From the NCBI GenBank assembly GCA_031268125.1, contig JAIRXT010000078.1:1-9219 (forward strand): DNA of 9,219 nt, in the 5' to 3' direction. Every line of letters starts with the position of its first letter. Positions within the stretch are counted from its first letter, which is position 1. Positions 1 through 6,814 of the stretch are shown here, piece by piece. The stretch is from Treponema sp. (lineage in GTDB: Bacteria; Spirochaetota; Spirochaetia; Treponematales; Breznakiellaceae). The notes under the pieces are model-generated. The model did no database searches. It was given only the letters and a program-made list of their open reading frames with translations, and was not told where the DNA came from. Made by a program: the position numbers and the translations under genes.

Positions 1-252
1 GCCGCGGAAACCCAGCCCTTCCGGGGCCTTGGTTTCTGCTTTACCGGGGAATTGAGCCTTATGAAGCGCAGCCGGGCGGAGGAAAAGGTTAAAGCCCTGG
101 GAGGCAGCGTTAAATCTTCGGTAGTTAAGGATCTGTCCTATCTGGTTACTAACGATCCGGAATCGGGCTCCGCGAAGAACCAGAAGGCCCGGACCCTGGG
201 AATCCCCATCATCAACGAGGAACAGTTCTTGGCCCTGCTGGAGCACCGGTAA
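1..252 (+). CDS. ligA: NAD-dependent DNA ligase, C-terminal BRCT domain (5'-truncated by window)
   Basis: The reading frame is open from base 1 to a TAA at 250-252, so the gene begins outside the window. The 83 visible residues form a BRCT domain: an opening strand ending in FTGELS, a basic helix (KRSRAEEKVKALGG), the GG turn, the SYLVTND strand, and a closing LGIPIINEEQFLALL segment. This order and spacing are those of the C-terminal BRCT domain of bacterial LigA, which seals nicks during replication and repair using NAD; BRCT helps DNA binding and is not catalytic. The protein ends soon after the last BRCT helix, as LigA normally does. A TTG at 52 and an ATG at 61 are internal to the domain and are not starts. 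Other BRCT proteins, such as DNA polymerase III epsilon-like ones, are possible, but LigA is by far the most common bacterial source. Confidence 0.85.
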   Translation, partial: AAETQPFRGLGFCFTGELSLMKRSRAEEKVKALGGSVKSSVVKDLSYLVTNDPESGSAKNQKARTLGIPIINEEQFLALLEHR

Positions 253-286
253 TTCCCATGCAGCAATTCCGAATTCAAAAAAATAA

Positions 287-439
287 CAGTATGGGGATAA
301 GGGCGAAAAGAGCGCCGAAACAAGTAGAGGGGGTCCAGTTTCGCGAAAGCGAAAAGTGGAAGGGGATGTTGCGGGAATTCCCGCCGGCGTTATCACCGGT
401 CTGGATGAGGAAACCATCGCCCGGTTTTCGCAGGGTTAA
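287..439 (+). pseudogene. possible 3' remnant of an unidentified gene
   Basis: The frame between the TAA at 284-286 and the TAA at 437-439 is open for 50 codons. Its last 25 or so residues look protein-like (GDVAGIPAGVITGL, then DEETIARFSQG) and the stop falls directly on the base of a strong hairpin, which is how a real gene end looks. The upstream half is not protein-like; it runs through another hairpin (334-360). There is no ATG; the only candidate start is GTG at 356, without a ribosome site. I infer a gene whose 5' part was lost or replaced by a repeat-like insert. I do not recognise the family, and a chance open frame cannot be excluded. Confidence 0.3.
334..360. repeat. imperfect hairpin with GAAA tetraloop
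   Basis: Outer arms TCCA (334-337) and TGGA (357-360) and inner arms TTTCGC and GCGAAA enclose a GAAA loop, with a small G/AG internal loop between the two stems. No T-tract follows, so it is not a typical terminator. A GNRA-capped stem in a gap between convergent genes is the look of an interspersed palindromic repeat unit, but no second copy is present in this window. Confidence 0.4.
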
Positions 440-472
440 CTGCCGGGGAAGGGACCTTCCCGCCCGGCAGTT
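438..472. terminator. strong hairpin between convergent ligA and adk, probable bidirectional terminator
   Basis: Perfect 10-bp arms AACTGCCGGG (438-447) and CCCGGCAGTT (463-472) enclose a segment that can pair further (GAAGG against CCTTCC). The hairpin sits 26 bp past the adk stop and at the end of the plus-strand frame that stops at 439. Only short A/T runs flank it, so it would be a weak intrinsic terminator in either direction, or a 3'-end stabiliser. Confidence 0.5.
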
Positions 473-498
473 TGCTGCGCTTCACGCGTAAACAACCG

Positions 499-1146
499 TT
501 ATACCGGCAGGGCCTTCTTAAAATTTTCCACCACCTGTTCCACGTCGGGGCGGGCATCCACATTTGTCAAAAGTCCCTTTCCACGGTAAAACCCGATGAG
601 GGGCGCGGTTTGGGCCCGGTACACTTCCAGACGCTTCTGCACGGCCTCCGGCTTGTCGTCATCCCTGGTGTAGACTTCCCCGCCGCAGTGGTCGCAGACC
701 CCGTCCTGCTTGGGTTTGTCAAAGACAATGTGGAAATTGTGGCCGCAGCCGCGGCAGACACGGCGGCCCCCCAGCCGCTCCAGAACGGCTTCGTTGGGGA
801 TATCGAAGTTAAGGACCCGGTCCACGTGAGAGAATCCCGCCAGGGCCTCCGCCTGGGGAATGGTCCGGGGAAAACCGTCCAGGATATAGCCCCCCCGGGC
901 ATCTTCCCGGGCAAGCCGCTCTTGTACCAGTTCGATGGTGGTCCCGTCATCCACCAGTTTGCCCGAATCCAGGATAGCCTTTACCTTGAGCCCCAGGGGG
1001 CTTTGGGCGGCTATGGCGGCCCTGAATATCGCCCCGGTACTGATGTGGGGGTGAGGCATTCCGTATGCCTTTTCAAGAATCCCTACCGCCCTGGCTGCCA
1101 GAGTACCCTTCCCTGCCCCCGGGGGGCCCAGAAAAATCAACTTCAT
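499..1146 (-). CDS. adk: adenylate kinase with zinc-type LID domain
   Basis: A 215-residue enzyme that interconverts ATP + AMP and 2 ADP in the cytoplasm. The P-loop GPPGAGKGT is at residues 7-15, the AMP-binding part includes STGAIFR (36-42), and the DGFPRT motif is at 90-95. The LID has four cysteines, C131-x2-C134 and C151-x2-C154, which in long-form adenylate kinases bind a structural zinc. Length matches the usual 210-220. The start is ATG at 1146, because GGAGG (minus strand, 1154-1158) lies 7 nt upstream; a TTG two codons earlier is too close to that site. The gene follows the Rpn nuclease gene by 32 bp on the same strand, so it may be read from that gene's promoter. In many bacteria adk sits in the ribosomal protein cluster; here it does not. 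Confidence 0.96.
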   Translation of the reverse strand: MKLIFLGPPGAGKGTLAARAVGILEKAYGMPHPHISTGAIFRAAIAAQSPLGLKVKAILDSGKLVDDGTTIELVQERLAREDARGGYILDGFPRTIPQAEALAGFSHVDRVLNFDIPNEAVLERLGGRRVCRGCGHNFHIVFDKPKQDGVCDHCGGEVYTRDDDKPEAVQKRLEVYRAQTAPLIGFYRGKGLLTNVDARPDVEQVVENFKKALPV

Positions 1147-1153
1147 ATACAAT

Positions 1154-1158
1154 CCTCC
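1154..1158 (-). promoter_or_regulatory. ribosome binding site of adk
   Basis: GGAGG on the minus strand, 7 nt from the ATG at 1146. It decides between that ATG and the TTG two codons upstream. Confidence 0.75.
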
Positions 1159-1178
1159 GTGGTTGAGGGGTCCGTCCC

Positions 1179-2039
1179 CTATTCCAAATATTGCTGCACG
1201 GTATCAAGGGGCAGCTTAAGGGCTTGGGAAATCTGTTCCGGGCTCATGCCAAAGTTAAAAAGGTTCTTTGCATCCTCTTCCCGGCCCTCTTCCCGGCCTT
1301 CCTCCCGGCCTTCTTCCTCCCGTACCGCAAGAGCTTCATCCCAGTTCCACTCCGTCAATAACATATTAACCACCTCCGAACCATGCCGCTCCAAGAACTC
1401 CTTCAAAATACCCTTTCCAATACATTCTTTCACAGCCAGCTTCATCGCCTCGTCCCGGCTTTTTCCCTGTTGCTCATACTCCCGCACCGTTGCAATGAAA
1501 GCACTATACCCTTCCAGAGTCTTGCTCCGCTTGAGTATCGCTTCATTGTGCCCCCGGTTGATGTTGTAGACCTTCACTTTAAGCTCCAGGGGCAGATAAT
1601 TCCCCTTACTCAGACTCAGTTCCCCGGGATCGACAAAGGCATCGGAAAGTTTCAGCACCTGCTCCTCCGGGTAGGGAGCGGTCCCATTGTACAAAACGAT
1701 GAACTCCGGATACGGCAGGGATATCCGTTTCTCCCGGTAGATACTTTGTTTCGTAATAACCGTCTCATATATCCGTGCGATATAGAACAAGATCCGCAGG
1801 GGCATGTTCTCGTTTATCGAGGATTGATGTTCAAACACAAGGATCAGCCTGCGGCCAACATCGAAGGAAAGATCGTTCATCCGCCCCTTAAAGAGGACCC
1901 CTTCCAGGGTGTTGATGGTAACCGGTACGTCTGCGGGCAGTTCAACGCCGGTTAGGGCGCCGTAAAGTTCCCGCAGCGTCTTGGGCTCACTGAACAGCCA
2001 TGAGAACACGCTGTCTTTGTATTCACGGTTTGTACTCAT
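1179..2039 (-). CDS. Rpn family (PD-(D/E)XK) recombination-promoting nuclease / putative transposase
   Basis: A 286-residue protein of the Rpn/PDDEXK_2 type. The N-terminus has YKDSVFSWLFSEP (7-19), the usual family opening. The nuclease core follows: NDLSF with Asp56, then LILVFEHQSS with Glu70-x-Gln72 as the E-x-Q form of the metal-binding motif, then a FIVLYNG strand. The C-terminus is helical, with an acidic/basic EEGREEGREEGREE run before a short helix-turn-helix-like end (MSPEQISQALKLPLDTVQQYLE is split here: MSPEQISQAL, KLPLDTVQQYLE). Relatives such as E. coli RpnA are DNA endonucleases that raise RecA-independent recombination; some family members act in phage defence. I chose ATG at 2039, which starts the conserved motif; a TTG at 2078 would add 13 residues with poor support. 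Such genes usually occur in many copies per genome. It is upstream of adk on the same strand. Confidence 0.85.
   Translation of the reverse strand: MSTNREYKDSVFSWLFSEPKTLRELYGALTGVELPADVPVTINTLEGVLFKGRMNDLSFDVGRRLILVFEHQSSINENMPLRILFYIARIYETVITKQSIYREKRISLPYPEFIVLYNGTAPYPEEQVLKLSDAFVDPGELSLSKGNYLPLELKVKVYNINRGHNEAILKRSKTLEGYSAFIATVREYEQQGKSRDEAMKLAVKECIGKGILKEFLERHGSEVVNMLLTEWNWDEALAVREEEGREEGREEGREEDAKNLFNFGMSPEQISQALKLPLDTVQQYLE
1274..1309 (-). repeat. 12-bp tandem repeat inside the nuclease gene
   Basis: On the plus strand CCTCTTCCCGGC occurs at 1274-1285 and again, identically, at 1286-1297; a third copy at 1298-1309 differs at two positions. Each unit encodes an EEGR-type tetrapeptide. 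The unit length keeps the frame, so copy-number change would only lengthen or shorten the charged linker. Confidence 0.85.
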
Positions 2040-2192
2040 TGCTGCCTTTACGATAGGGGTTTTTGGGGCAAATTTCAATCATTCGTCCGGAAATACGCCC
2101 AAAATACAAAAAAACCGTTGTAATATGAAATTACCCTCTGTATTTTTTAGCCTTTTGAACCCTCGTGTACGATAATTTTAACAGAACACAGT

Positions 2193-2216
2193 ATCTTTTC
2201 AAAGATGCCGGCCGGC
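2193..2216. promoter_or_regulatory. two abutting palindromes, possible operator
   Basis: ATCTTT-TC-AAAGAT (2193-2206) is immediately followed by the perfect palindrome GCCGGCCGGC (2207-2216). They lie about 45 bp upstream of the possible -35 of the ABC operon. Binding by a dimeric regulator is possible, as is a short RNA stem; neither is shown by the sequence. Confidence 0.3.
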
Positions 2217-2258
2217 GGTTTTTAGTCCCCGGCGCGGCCGTAACAGGATATGCAGGGC

Positions 2259-2288
2259 TTGTAAAAAAAATATGAAGTTGGTTTTAAT
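2259..2288 (+). promoter_or_regulatory. possible sigma-70-type promoter for the ABC exporter operon
   Basis: TTGTAA (2259-2264) and TTTTAA or TTTAAT (2282-2288) are separated by 17 or 18 bp, with an A-rich spacer start. The distance to the start codon is about 60 bp. The match to consensus is moderate. Confidence 0.35.
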
Positions 2289-2351
2289 AGAGTTTACGCC
2301 AAAATTTTTTTTGGATATGTTGTTCTGCCCGAATTTGCCCAGAGGTGCTTT

Positions 2352-4136
2352 ATGTCCCAAATTAGCTGGCTTTGGAAGTATCTGAAAGGGGAACGCTCCG
2401 GTCTTGCGGCGGGGATTGTTCTTTCGGCCGTTACATCGGCGATGCTGATCATCAACCCTATGCTGTCCCAGAAACTTATTGACGACGTGGTAACTCCGGG
2501 AAATGCGGAACCCCTCATTCCCCTGCTGGTTACTATGCTCGTAGTACAAGTAGTCCGGCTGGCCCTGCGCTATGTTATGCACAATGTATTCCTGGAGCCC
2601 ATGAGCAACACGGCTATGACGGTACTCCGGCGGGATATGTTTGAAACAACCCAGAAACAGGATTACCGGTTCCTGCATAAGTTCCCCACGGGGAACTTAA
2701 TGACCCGGATGACCCAGGACCTGGACCGGGTCCGGCACACGGTGTCGTGGGTTTCCTTTGCCTTCGTGGATTCGGTAATCCTCTTTGCCTTTGCCTTTAT
2801 CTTCCTGCTGTTTGTTAATTGGGAGCTTGCCCTTTGCCTTACGGCGGTTACTCCCCTTATCCTTCTGGTAAGCTACCGTTTTACCAAGATCATCCGGCCC
2901 CGGTTCGTCCTGCTGCGGCAAAAACTGACCAGCCTGGGGACGGCGGTAACGGAGAACATCGACGGCAACCGGGTGGTTAAGGCTTTTGCCCGGGAAGATC
3001 ACGAAATTGAAAAATTCGAGGTCCACAACGCCGAATTCCGGGATGTAAGCTGCAGCAACGCGCTCATCGCCGCCCGGTACCAGCCTATTCTGGAACTGCT
3101 GAGCAATCTTTTGATCATTGTTACGCTGATTGGGGGCGGCCTGTTCCTGATCTCCGGCCGCATGACCGCGGGCCAGTACCTGGCCTTTTCCTCCCTTACC
3201 TGGGCTTTGGCAAACCCCCTGCGGATGCTGGCGGTGATTCTGGCGGATATTGAACGCTACAACGCCACCGCCGCGATGATCCGGGAAGTGGTGGAAGCCC
3301 CCAAGGGCTTTTCGGACACCCCCGACGCGGTGGAGCTTCCCGGCCGGCCGGCGGGGGGTATAGAGTTCCGGGACGTGAACCTCACCATCGGCGGGAACGC
3401 CATCCTGCGGGACATCAGCTTCAAGGCCGGGCCGGGGGAGACTATCGGCATCCTGGGAAGTACCGGATCGGGGAAAACGTCGCTGATCAACCTTCTTGCC
3501 CATTTTTACGAGCCCGATTCCGGGCAGGTCTTCCTGGACGGAAAAGATATTAAACAGTACACCATGTCTTCCCTAAGGCGTTACCTGGGGCTTGCCATGC
3601 AAGATGTGTTCCTTTTTTCCGATTCGGTGAAGGGGAACATCGCCTACGGCCGGCCGGAACTGAACGATGAAATCATTATGAAGCGGGCGGCCCAGGCCGA
3701 CGCCCACAGTTTTATTACCGGCATGGAGGAAAGCTACGGGACGCTGGTGGGGGAACGGGGGGTTGGGCTTTCCGGCGGCCAGCGGCAGCGTATTGCCCTG
3801 GCCCGGGCCCTGGCGATAGAACCGGCAATTCTGATACTGGACGATACCACCTCCGCGGTGGACAGCGAGACCGAACAGTACATCCAGAACCAACTGAGGA
3901 ATCTGGACTTCCCCTGTACCAAGATCATCATTGCCCAGCGGATATCTTCGTTCCGGGGGGCCAGCCAGATTCTGGTTATGGACAAGGGCAGGATCGTGGA
4001 GCGGGGCGCCCACGAACAGCTTCTTGCCAACCGGGGTTTCTACCACCATATCTGGTGCCTGCAGTACAACATGGATCCCAACGCCCCTATCGGGGACACA
4101 GCGCATGAAGCCTTTCAGAGCAGGGGGATGAACTAA
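2352..4136 (+). CDS. ABC exporter half-transporter, subunit with degenerate ATPase motifs
   Basis: A 594-residue exporter with a membrane domain (about six helices within residues 16-300) fused to an ATPase domain (about 335-575). Walker A GSTGSGKT is at 369-376, the Q-loop Gln at 417 and a perfect LSGGQ signature at 473-477. The residue after the Walker B aspartate is Asp498 rather than the catalytic Glu (LILDDTTS), and the switch histidine is replaced by Gln529 (IIAQRIS). These are the changes seen in the non-catalytic half of heterodimeric exporters such as TM287/288. ATG at 2352 is preceded by AGAGGTG. The stop shares one base with the start of the next subunit, so the two are translationally coupled. 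The substrate cannot be told; drugs, lipids or peptides are typical of the type. Confidence 0.93.
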   Translation: MSQISWLWKYLKGERSGLAAGIVLSAVTSAMLIINPMLSQKLIDDVVTPGNAEPLIPLLVTMLVVQVVRLALRYVMHNVFLEPMSNTAMTVLRRDMFETTQKQDYRFLHKFPTGNLMTRMTQDLDRVRHTVSWVSFAFVDSVILFAFAFIFLLFVNWELALCLTAVTPLILLVSYRFTKIIRPRFVLLRQKLTSLGTAVTENIDGNRVVKAFAREDHEIEKFEVHNAEFRDVSCSNALIAARYQPILELLSNLLIIVTLIGGGLFLISGRMTAGQYLAFSSLTWALANPLRMLAVILADIERYNATAAMIREVVEAPKGFSDTPDAVELPGRPAGGIEFRDVNLTIGGNAILRDISFKAGPGETIGILGSTGSGKTSLINLLAHFYEPDSGQVFLDGKDIKQYTMSSLRRYLGLAMQDVFLFSDSVKGNIAYGRPELNDEIIMKRAAQADAHSFITGMEESYGTLVGERGVGLSGGQRQRIALARALAIEPAILILDDTTSAVDSETEQYIQNQLRNLDFPCTKIIIAQRISSFRGASQILVMDKGRIVERGAHEQLLANRGFYHHIWCLQYNMDPNAPIGDTAHEAFQSRGMN

Positions 4137-5950
4137 TGGCTAAAAAAATACGGGAACAGCAGACTGCTAAAAACCGCAACCGTTACGATGTTGACGAGTA
4201 CCTGGACGAGAAGGTCAGCCTTTTTAATATACGCCGCTGTATCCGCTACTTGGCAAAGACAAAAGCCAGCCTGGCCCTGGCCCTGATCCTGTCGATTCTG
4301 GGCAACCTGGCAAGCCTGACGGGGCCCCTGTTTATCCAGCGGGCTATGGACGAGGCAATCCCCAACAAGGATATAGGGCTTCTCTTTACCATGTCCCTGT
4401 ACCTGGGCATCAGCATTGTCATAGCCATAGCCCTGGGGGCGGTCAGGAACATCCTGGTAGCCAGGGCGGGGGCTACCATCATCCACGACATCCGCTTCGA
4501 TCTGTTTACCCATCTGCAAAAACTGCCCTTTTCTTTTTACGACAGCCGGCCCCACGGGAAAATTTTTGTCCGGGTGGTGCCCTATGTAAACAGCGTTTCC
4601 GACGCCCTGTCCAACGGGATCATCAACTTCGTTATCGAAGTGTTAAACATCGTGTTCATTATTTTCTTCATGTTCCGGGTAAGCCCCCAACTGGCAAGCG
4701 TTACCATTGTAGGTCTGCCGGTACTGGCGGCCTTTATCTGGACCATTAAGCCGGCCCAGCGCCGGGCCTGGCAGCGGGTTTCCAACAAAAATTCCAACCT
4801 GAACGCGTATATCCAGGAGTCCATCGACGGGGTAAGGGTAACCCAGGCATTCGACCGGCAGGAACGGAACAGCGGGATTATGAACACCCTTACCACGGAA
4901 CGTAACAAGGAATGGATGCGGGCCCAGTACATTTCCAATACCACATGGTTCTCCACGGAAACGATAAGCCAGATTGTATTTTCTTTTGTGTACATCGTGG
5001 GGGTGTACTATATGCACCCCATGGTCAGCTTCGGTATGCTTCTGGCTATGGGAAACTACGCTTGGCGGTTCTGGCAGCCCATTATCAACCTGGCGAATAT
5101 TTACAACACCTTTGTTACCGCCATGTCCTATCTGGACCGGATCTTCGACACCATCGCCGAACCGGTAAAAATTGAGGACGCCGGGGGGGCGGTGGAATTT
5201 CCCTTTGTCCGGGGTCATGTGGAATTCAAGAACGTGAGCTTTAGCTACGACGGTACCCGCAAGGTACTGAACAACGTTTCTTTTGACGGCCATCCGGGGG
5301 AAAGCATTGCCCTTGTGGGTCCCACCGGCGCGGGGAAAACCACCATCGTCAGCCTATTGTCCCGGTTTTACAACATTGAGGAAGGGCAGGTCTGCGTCGA
5401 CGGGCAGGACATTATGAAGGTAACGCTTAAATCGCTGCGCAACCAGATGGGGATTATGCTTCAGGACAGCTATCTTTTTACCGGCACCATTGCCGACAAC
5501 ATCCGCTACGGCAGGCTGGACGCCAGGGAAGAGGATATACGGCGGGCCGCCAAACTTATCGGCGCCGACGACTTTATCATGAAGCTGCCCCAGGGCTACG
5601 ACACCCCCATCACCGAGCGGGGGGGCGGCATATCCCAGGGGGAACGCCAGCTTCTTGCCTTCTGCCGGACCCTTATCTCCGATCCGCGGATCCTCGTTCT
5701 GGACGAGGCCACCAGCAATATCGACACGGGGACGGAACAGTTGGTCCAGGATGGTATCCGGACGCTGATGAAGGGCCGGACCTCGTTTATCATCGCCCAC
5801 CGGCTTTCCACCATCCGGGATTGTTCCCGGATCATGTACATCAAGGACGGCGGGATTGTCGAGGTGGGGAGCCATGATGAACTCATGGCGAACAAGGGCC
5901 TCTACTACCAGCTTTACTGGACCCAGCATGCCGAGGAGGCATCGCTGTAG
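4136..5950 (+). CDS. ABC exporter half-transporter, catalytic subunit
   Basis: A 604-residue partner of the preceding subunit. A hydrophilic N-terminal stretch of about 45 residues precedes a six-helix membrane domain and an ATPase domain (about 360-595). Walker A GPTGAGKT is at 395-402, the Q-loop Gln at 443, Walker B LVLDEATS carries the catalytic Glu524, and the switch His555 is present. The signature reads ISQGE (499-503) instead of LSGGQ. In a heterodimer this signature would pair with the degenerate Walker site of the first subunit, while this subunit's intact Walker motifs would pair with the first subunit's LSGGQ, giving one silent and one active ATP site. The start ATG at 4136 overlaps the upstream TAA, with a GGGGG ribosome site inside the upstream gene. 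It should act in the cytoplasmic membrane. Confidence 0.93.
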   Translation: MAKKIREQQTAKNRNRYDVDEYLDEKVSLFNIRRCIRYLAKTKASLALALILSILGNLASLTGPLFIQRAMDEAIPNKDIGLLFTMSLYLGISIVIAIALGAVRNILVARAGATIIHDIRFDLFTHLQKLPFSFYDSRPHGKIFVRVVPYVNSVSDALSNGIINFVIEVLNIVFIIFFMFRVSPQLASVTIVGLPVLAAFIWTIKPAQRRAWQRVSNKNSNLNAYIQESIDGVRVTQAFDRQERNSGIMNTLTTERNKEWMRAQYISNTTWFSTETISQIVFSFVYIVGVYYMHPMVSFGMLLAMGNYAWRFWQPIINLANIYNTFVTAMSYLDRIFDTIAEPVKIEDAGGAVEFPFVRGHVEFKNVSFSYDGTRKVLNNVSFDGHPGESIALVGPTGAGKTTIVSLLSRFYNIEEGQVCVDGQDIMKVTLKSLRNQMGIMLQDSYLFTGTIADNIRYGRLDAREEDIRRAAKLIGADDFIMKLPQGYDTPITERGGGISQGERQLLAFCRTLISDPRILVLDEATSNIDTGTEQLVQDGIRTLMKGRTSFIIAHRLSTIRDCSRIMYIKDGGIVEVGSHDELMANKGLYYQLYWTQHAEEASL

Positions 5951-5968
5951 CGGCATGAATGTCTGTTC

Positions 5969-6023
5969 GACAACTTTTTATTGAACCCTGTCGGGCTCGG
6001 GTTGTCTGCTAACCTTTGGTTAG
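5969..6023 (+). other. structured RNA leader or 3' end with two hairpins before the terminator
   Basis: AACCC (5984-5988) can pair with GGGTT (5999-6003), or the wider arms GACAAC (5969-5974) and GTTGTC (6001-6006) can pair instead; these share bases and exclude each other. Next is a perfect hairpin CTAACC-TTT-GGTTAG (6009-6023). Together with the terminator just downstream they make three hairpins in a row. It may simply be the end of the ABC mRNA, or a regulatory leader of the deacetylase gene. It does not match a riboswitch class I recognise. Confidence 0.4.
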
Positions 6024-6035
6024 CCTGCAAGTCTC

Positions 6036-6065
6036 GCAAAAGGCTTAGCCTTTTGCAGTTTTTTT
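6036..6065 (+). terminator. intrinsic terminator after the ABC operon
   Basis: A 9-bp perfect stem, GCAAAAGGC (6036-6044) with GCCTTTTGC (6048-6056), and a TTA loop is followed by AG and seven T residues (6059-6065). This is a textbook Rho-independent terminator for the plus strand. It ends right before the AAGGGAGGTG ribosome site of the next gene, leaving no room for a promoter between them. Confidence 0.85.
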
Positions 6066-6079
6066 AAGGGAGGTGTTTG

Positions 6080-6784
6080 ATGTTTCCTGGCGGCAAAACC
6101 AAGGCCCTGACTCTGAGCTACGATGACGGGGTGGAACAGGACCGGAAACTGGTCGAGATACTGAATCGCTATGGTATTAAGGCCGCTTTTAACCTGAACA
6201 GCGGAATCCAGACCGGGGCCAACGGCTGGGTGAACAAGGACCTGGAGGGGCGGGATGTGCCCATTAAGCGGATGAACATCCGGGGGCTGAAGGATCTTTA
6301 CGCCGGCCATGAGATTGCGGTCCACGGCCTTACCCATCCCCACCTGGAGAATCTGGATGAGGAAACTATCCGCAACGAACTGGAGCAGGATAAACTTAAT
6401 CTGGAGCGGATCTTCGGGGCCGGGGTCTGCGGCATGGCCTATCCCTACGGAACCTACAACGATCTGGTTGTTAAAACCGCTGCGGCCTGCGGTTTGAAGT
6501 ACAGCCGGGGGGTGCGGAGTACCTATTCCTTCGATGTGCCGGGGGATCTCTTGGTCTATCAGCCTACCTGCCACCACAACGATCCGCAGCTTATGGAACT
6601 GGGGGAGCGGTTTATCAAACTTAAAAGCGCCGTTCCGCAGGTATTCTACGTTTGGGGCCATAGTTACGAGTTTGACACGGGCCATAACTGGCAGGTAATC
6701 GAGGATTTCTGCCGCCTTATGGCGAACCGGGATGATATTTTCTACGCCGTCAACGCGGAGGCCCTGTGCCCCGCGGGACGTTAA
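6080..6784 (+). CDS. polysaccharide deacetylase (NodB-fold) family protein, cytoplasmic
   Basis: A 234-residue NodB-fold, carbohydrate esterase 4-like hydrolase. Motif 1 is LSYDDG with Asp15 as candidate base and Asp16 as metal ligand; motif 2 is HGLTHPHL with His82 and His86 completing the metal triad; motif 3 is AYPYGTYN (120-127). A later WGHSYEF segment (192-198) supplies His194. Family members remove N- or O-acetyl groups from sugar polymers or hydrolyse other C-N bonds. There is no signal peptide or membrane helix, so it should work in the cytoplasm on a small substrate rather than on the cell wall. ATG at 6080 follows GGGAGGTG at good spacing; the TTG one codon earlier is not needed. 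It is followed 30 bp later by deoC and probably cotranscribed. The substrate is unknown. Confidence 0.85.
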   Translation: MFPGGKTKALTLSYDDGVEQDRKLVEILNRYGIKAAFNLNSGIQTGANGWVNKDLEGRDVPIKRMNIRGLKDLYAGHEIAVHGLTHPHLENLDEETIRNELEQDKLNLERIFGAGVCGMAYPYGTYNDLVVKTAAACGLKYSRGVRSTYSFDVPGDLLVYQPTCHHNDPQLMELGERFIKLKSAVPQVFYVWGHSYEFDTGHNWQVIEDFCRLMANRDDIFYAVNAEALCPAGR

Positions 6785-6814
6785 GAACCTGATTTGATGT
6801 TTCTGGAGGACAGC

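Larger units (their letters stand above)
2040..2351. other. 312-bp divergent intergenic region
   Basis: It separates the minus-strand nuclease gene from the plus-strand ABC operon and is richer in A+T than its surroundings. It should hold both promoters. On the minus side, TTGAAA (2073-2078) and TATCGT (2050-2055) are 17 bp apart, but transcription would then begin only about 4 nt before the ATG, so this fit may be accidental. Short dyads include GTAAT/ATTAC (2120-2134). No small gene with a ribosome site is convincing here. Confidence 0.6.

Noticed and set aside
1274..1309. Tandem repeat as a CRISPR-like or regulatory array
   Set aside because: Units are contiguous 12-mers in frame with a protein linker and have no spacers; they are coding repeats.
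472..1569. 365-codon plus-strand open frame
   Set aside because: It runs antisense to adk and the nuclease gene, is rich in Pro, Arg and Ser, matches no family, and lacks a ribosome site; it is a shadow of G+C-rich coding on the other strand.
2050..2078. TTGAAA-17-TATCGT promoter for the nuclease gene
   Set aside because: Good spacing, but the transcript would start only about 4 nt before the ATG, leaving no ribosome site; not listed as a feature.
2207..2222. GCCGGCCGGC followed by GGTTTTT as a terminator
   Set aside because: The palindrome has no room for a loop beyond a 3-bp stem, and no gene ends upstream on the plus strand.
2697..3503. 268-codon minus-strand open frame
   Set aside because: Antisense to the first ABC subunit, highly charged and proline-rich with no domain; a shadow frame.
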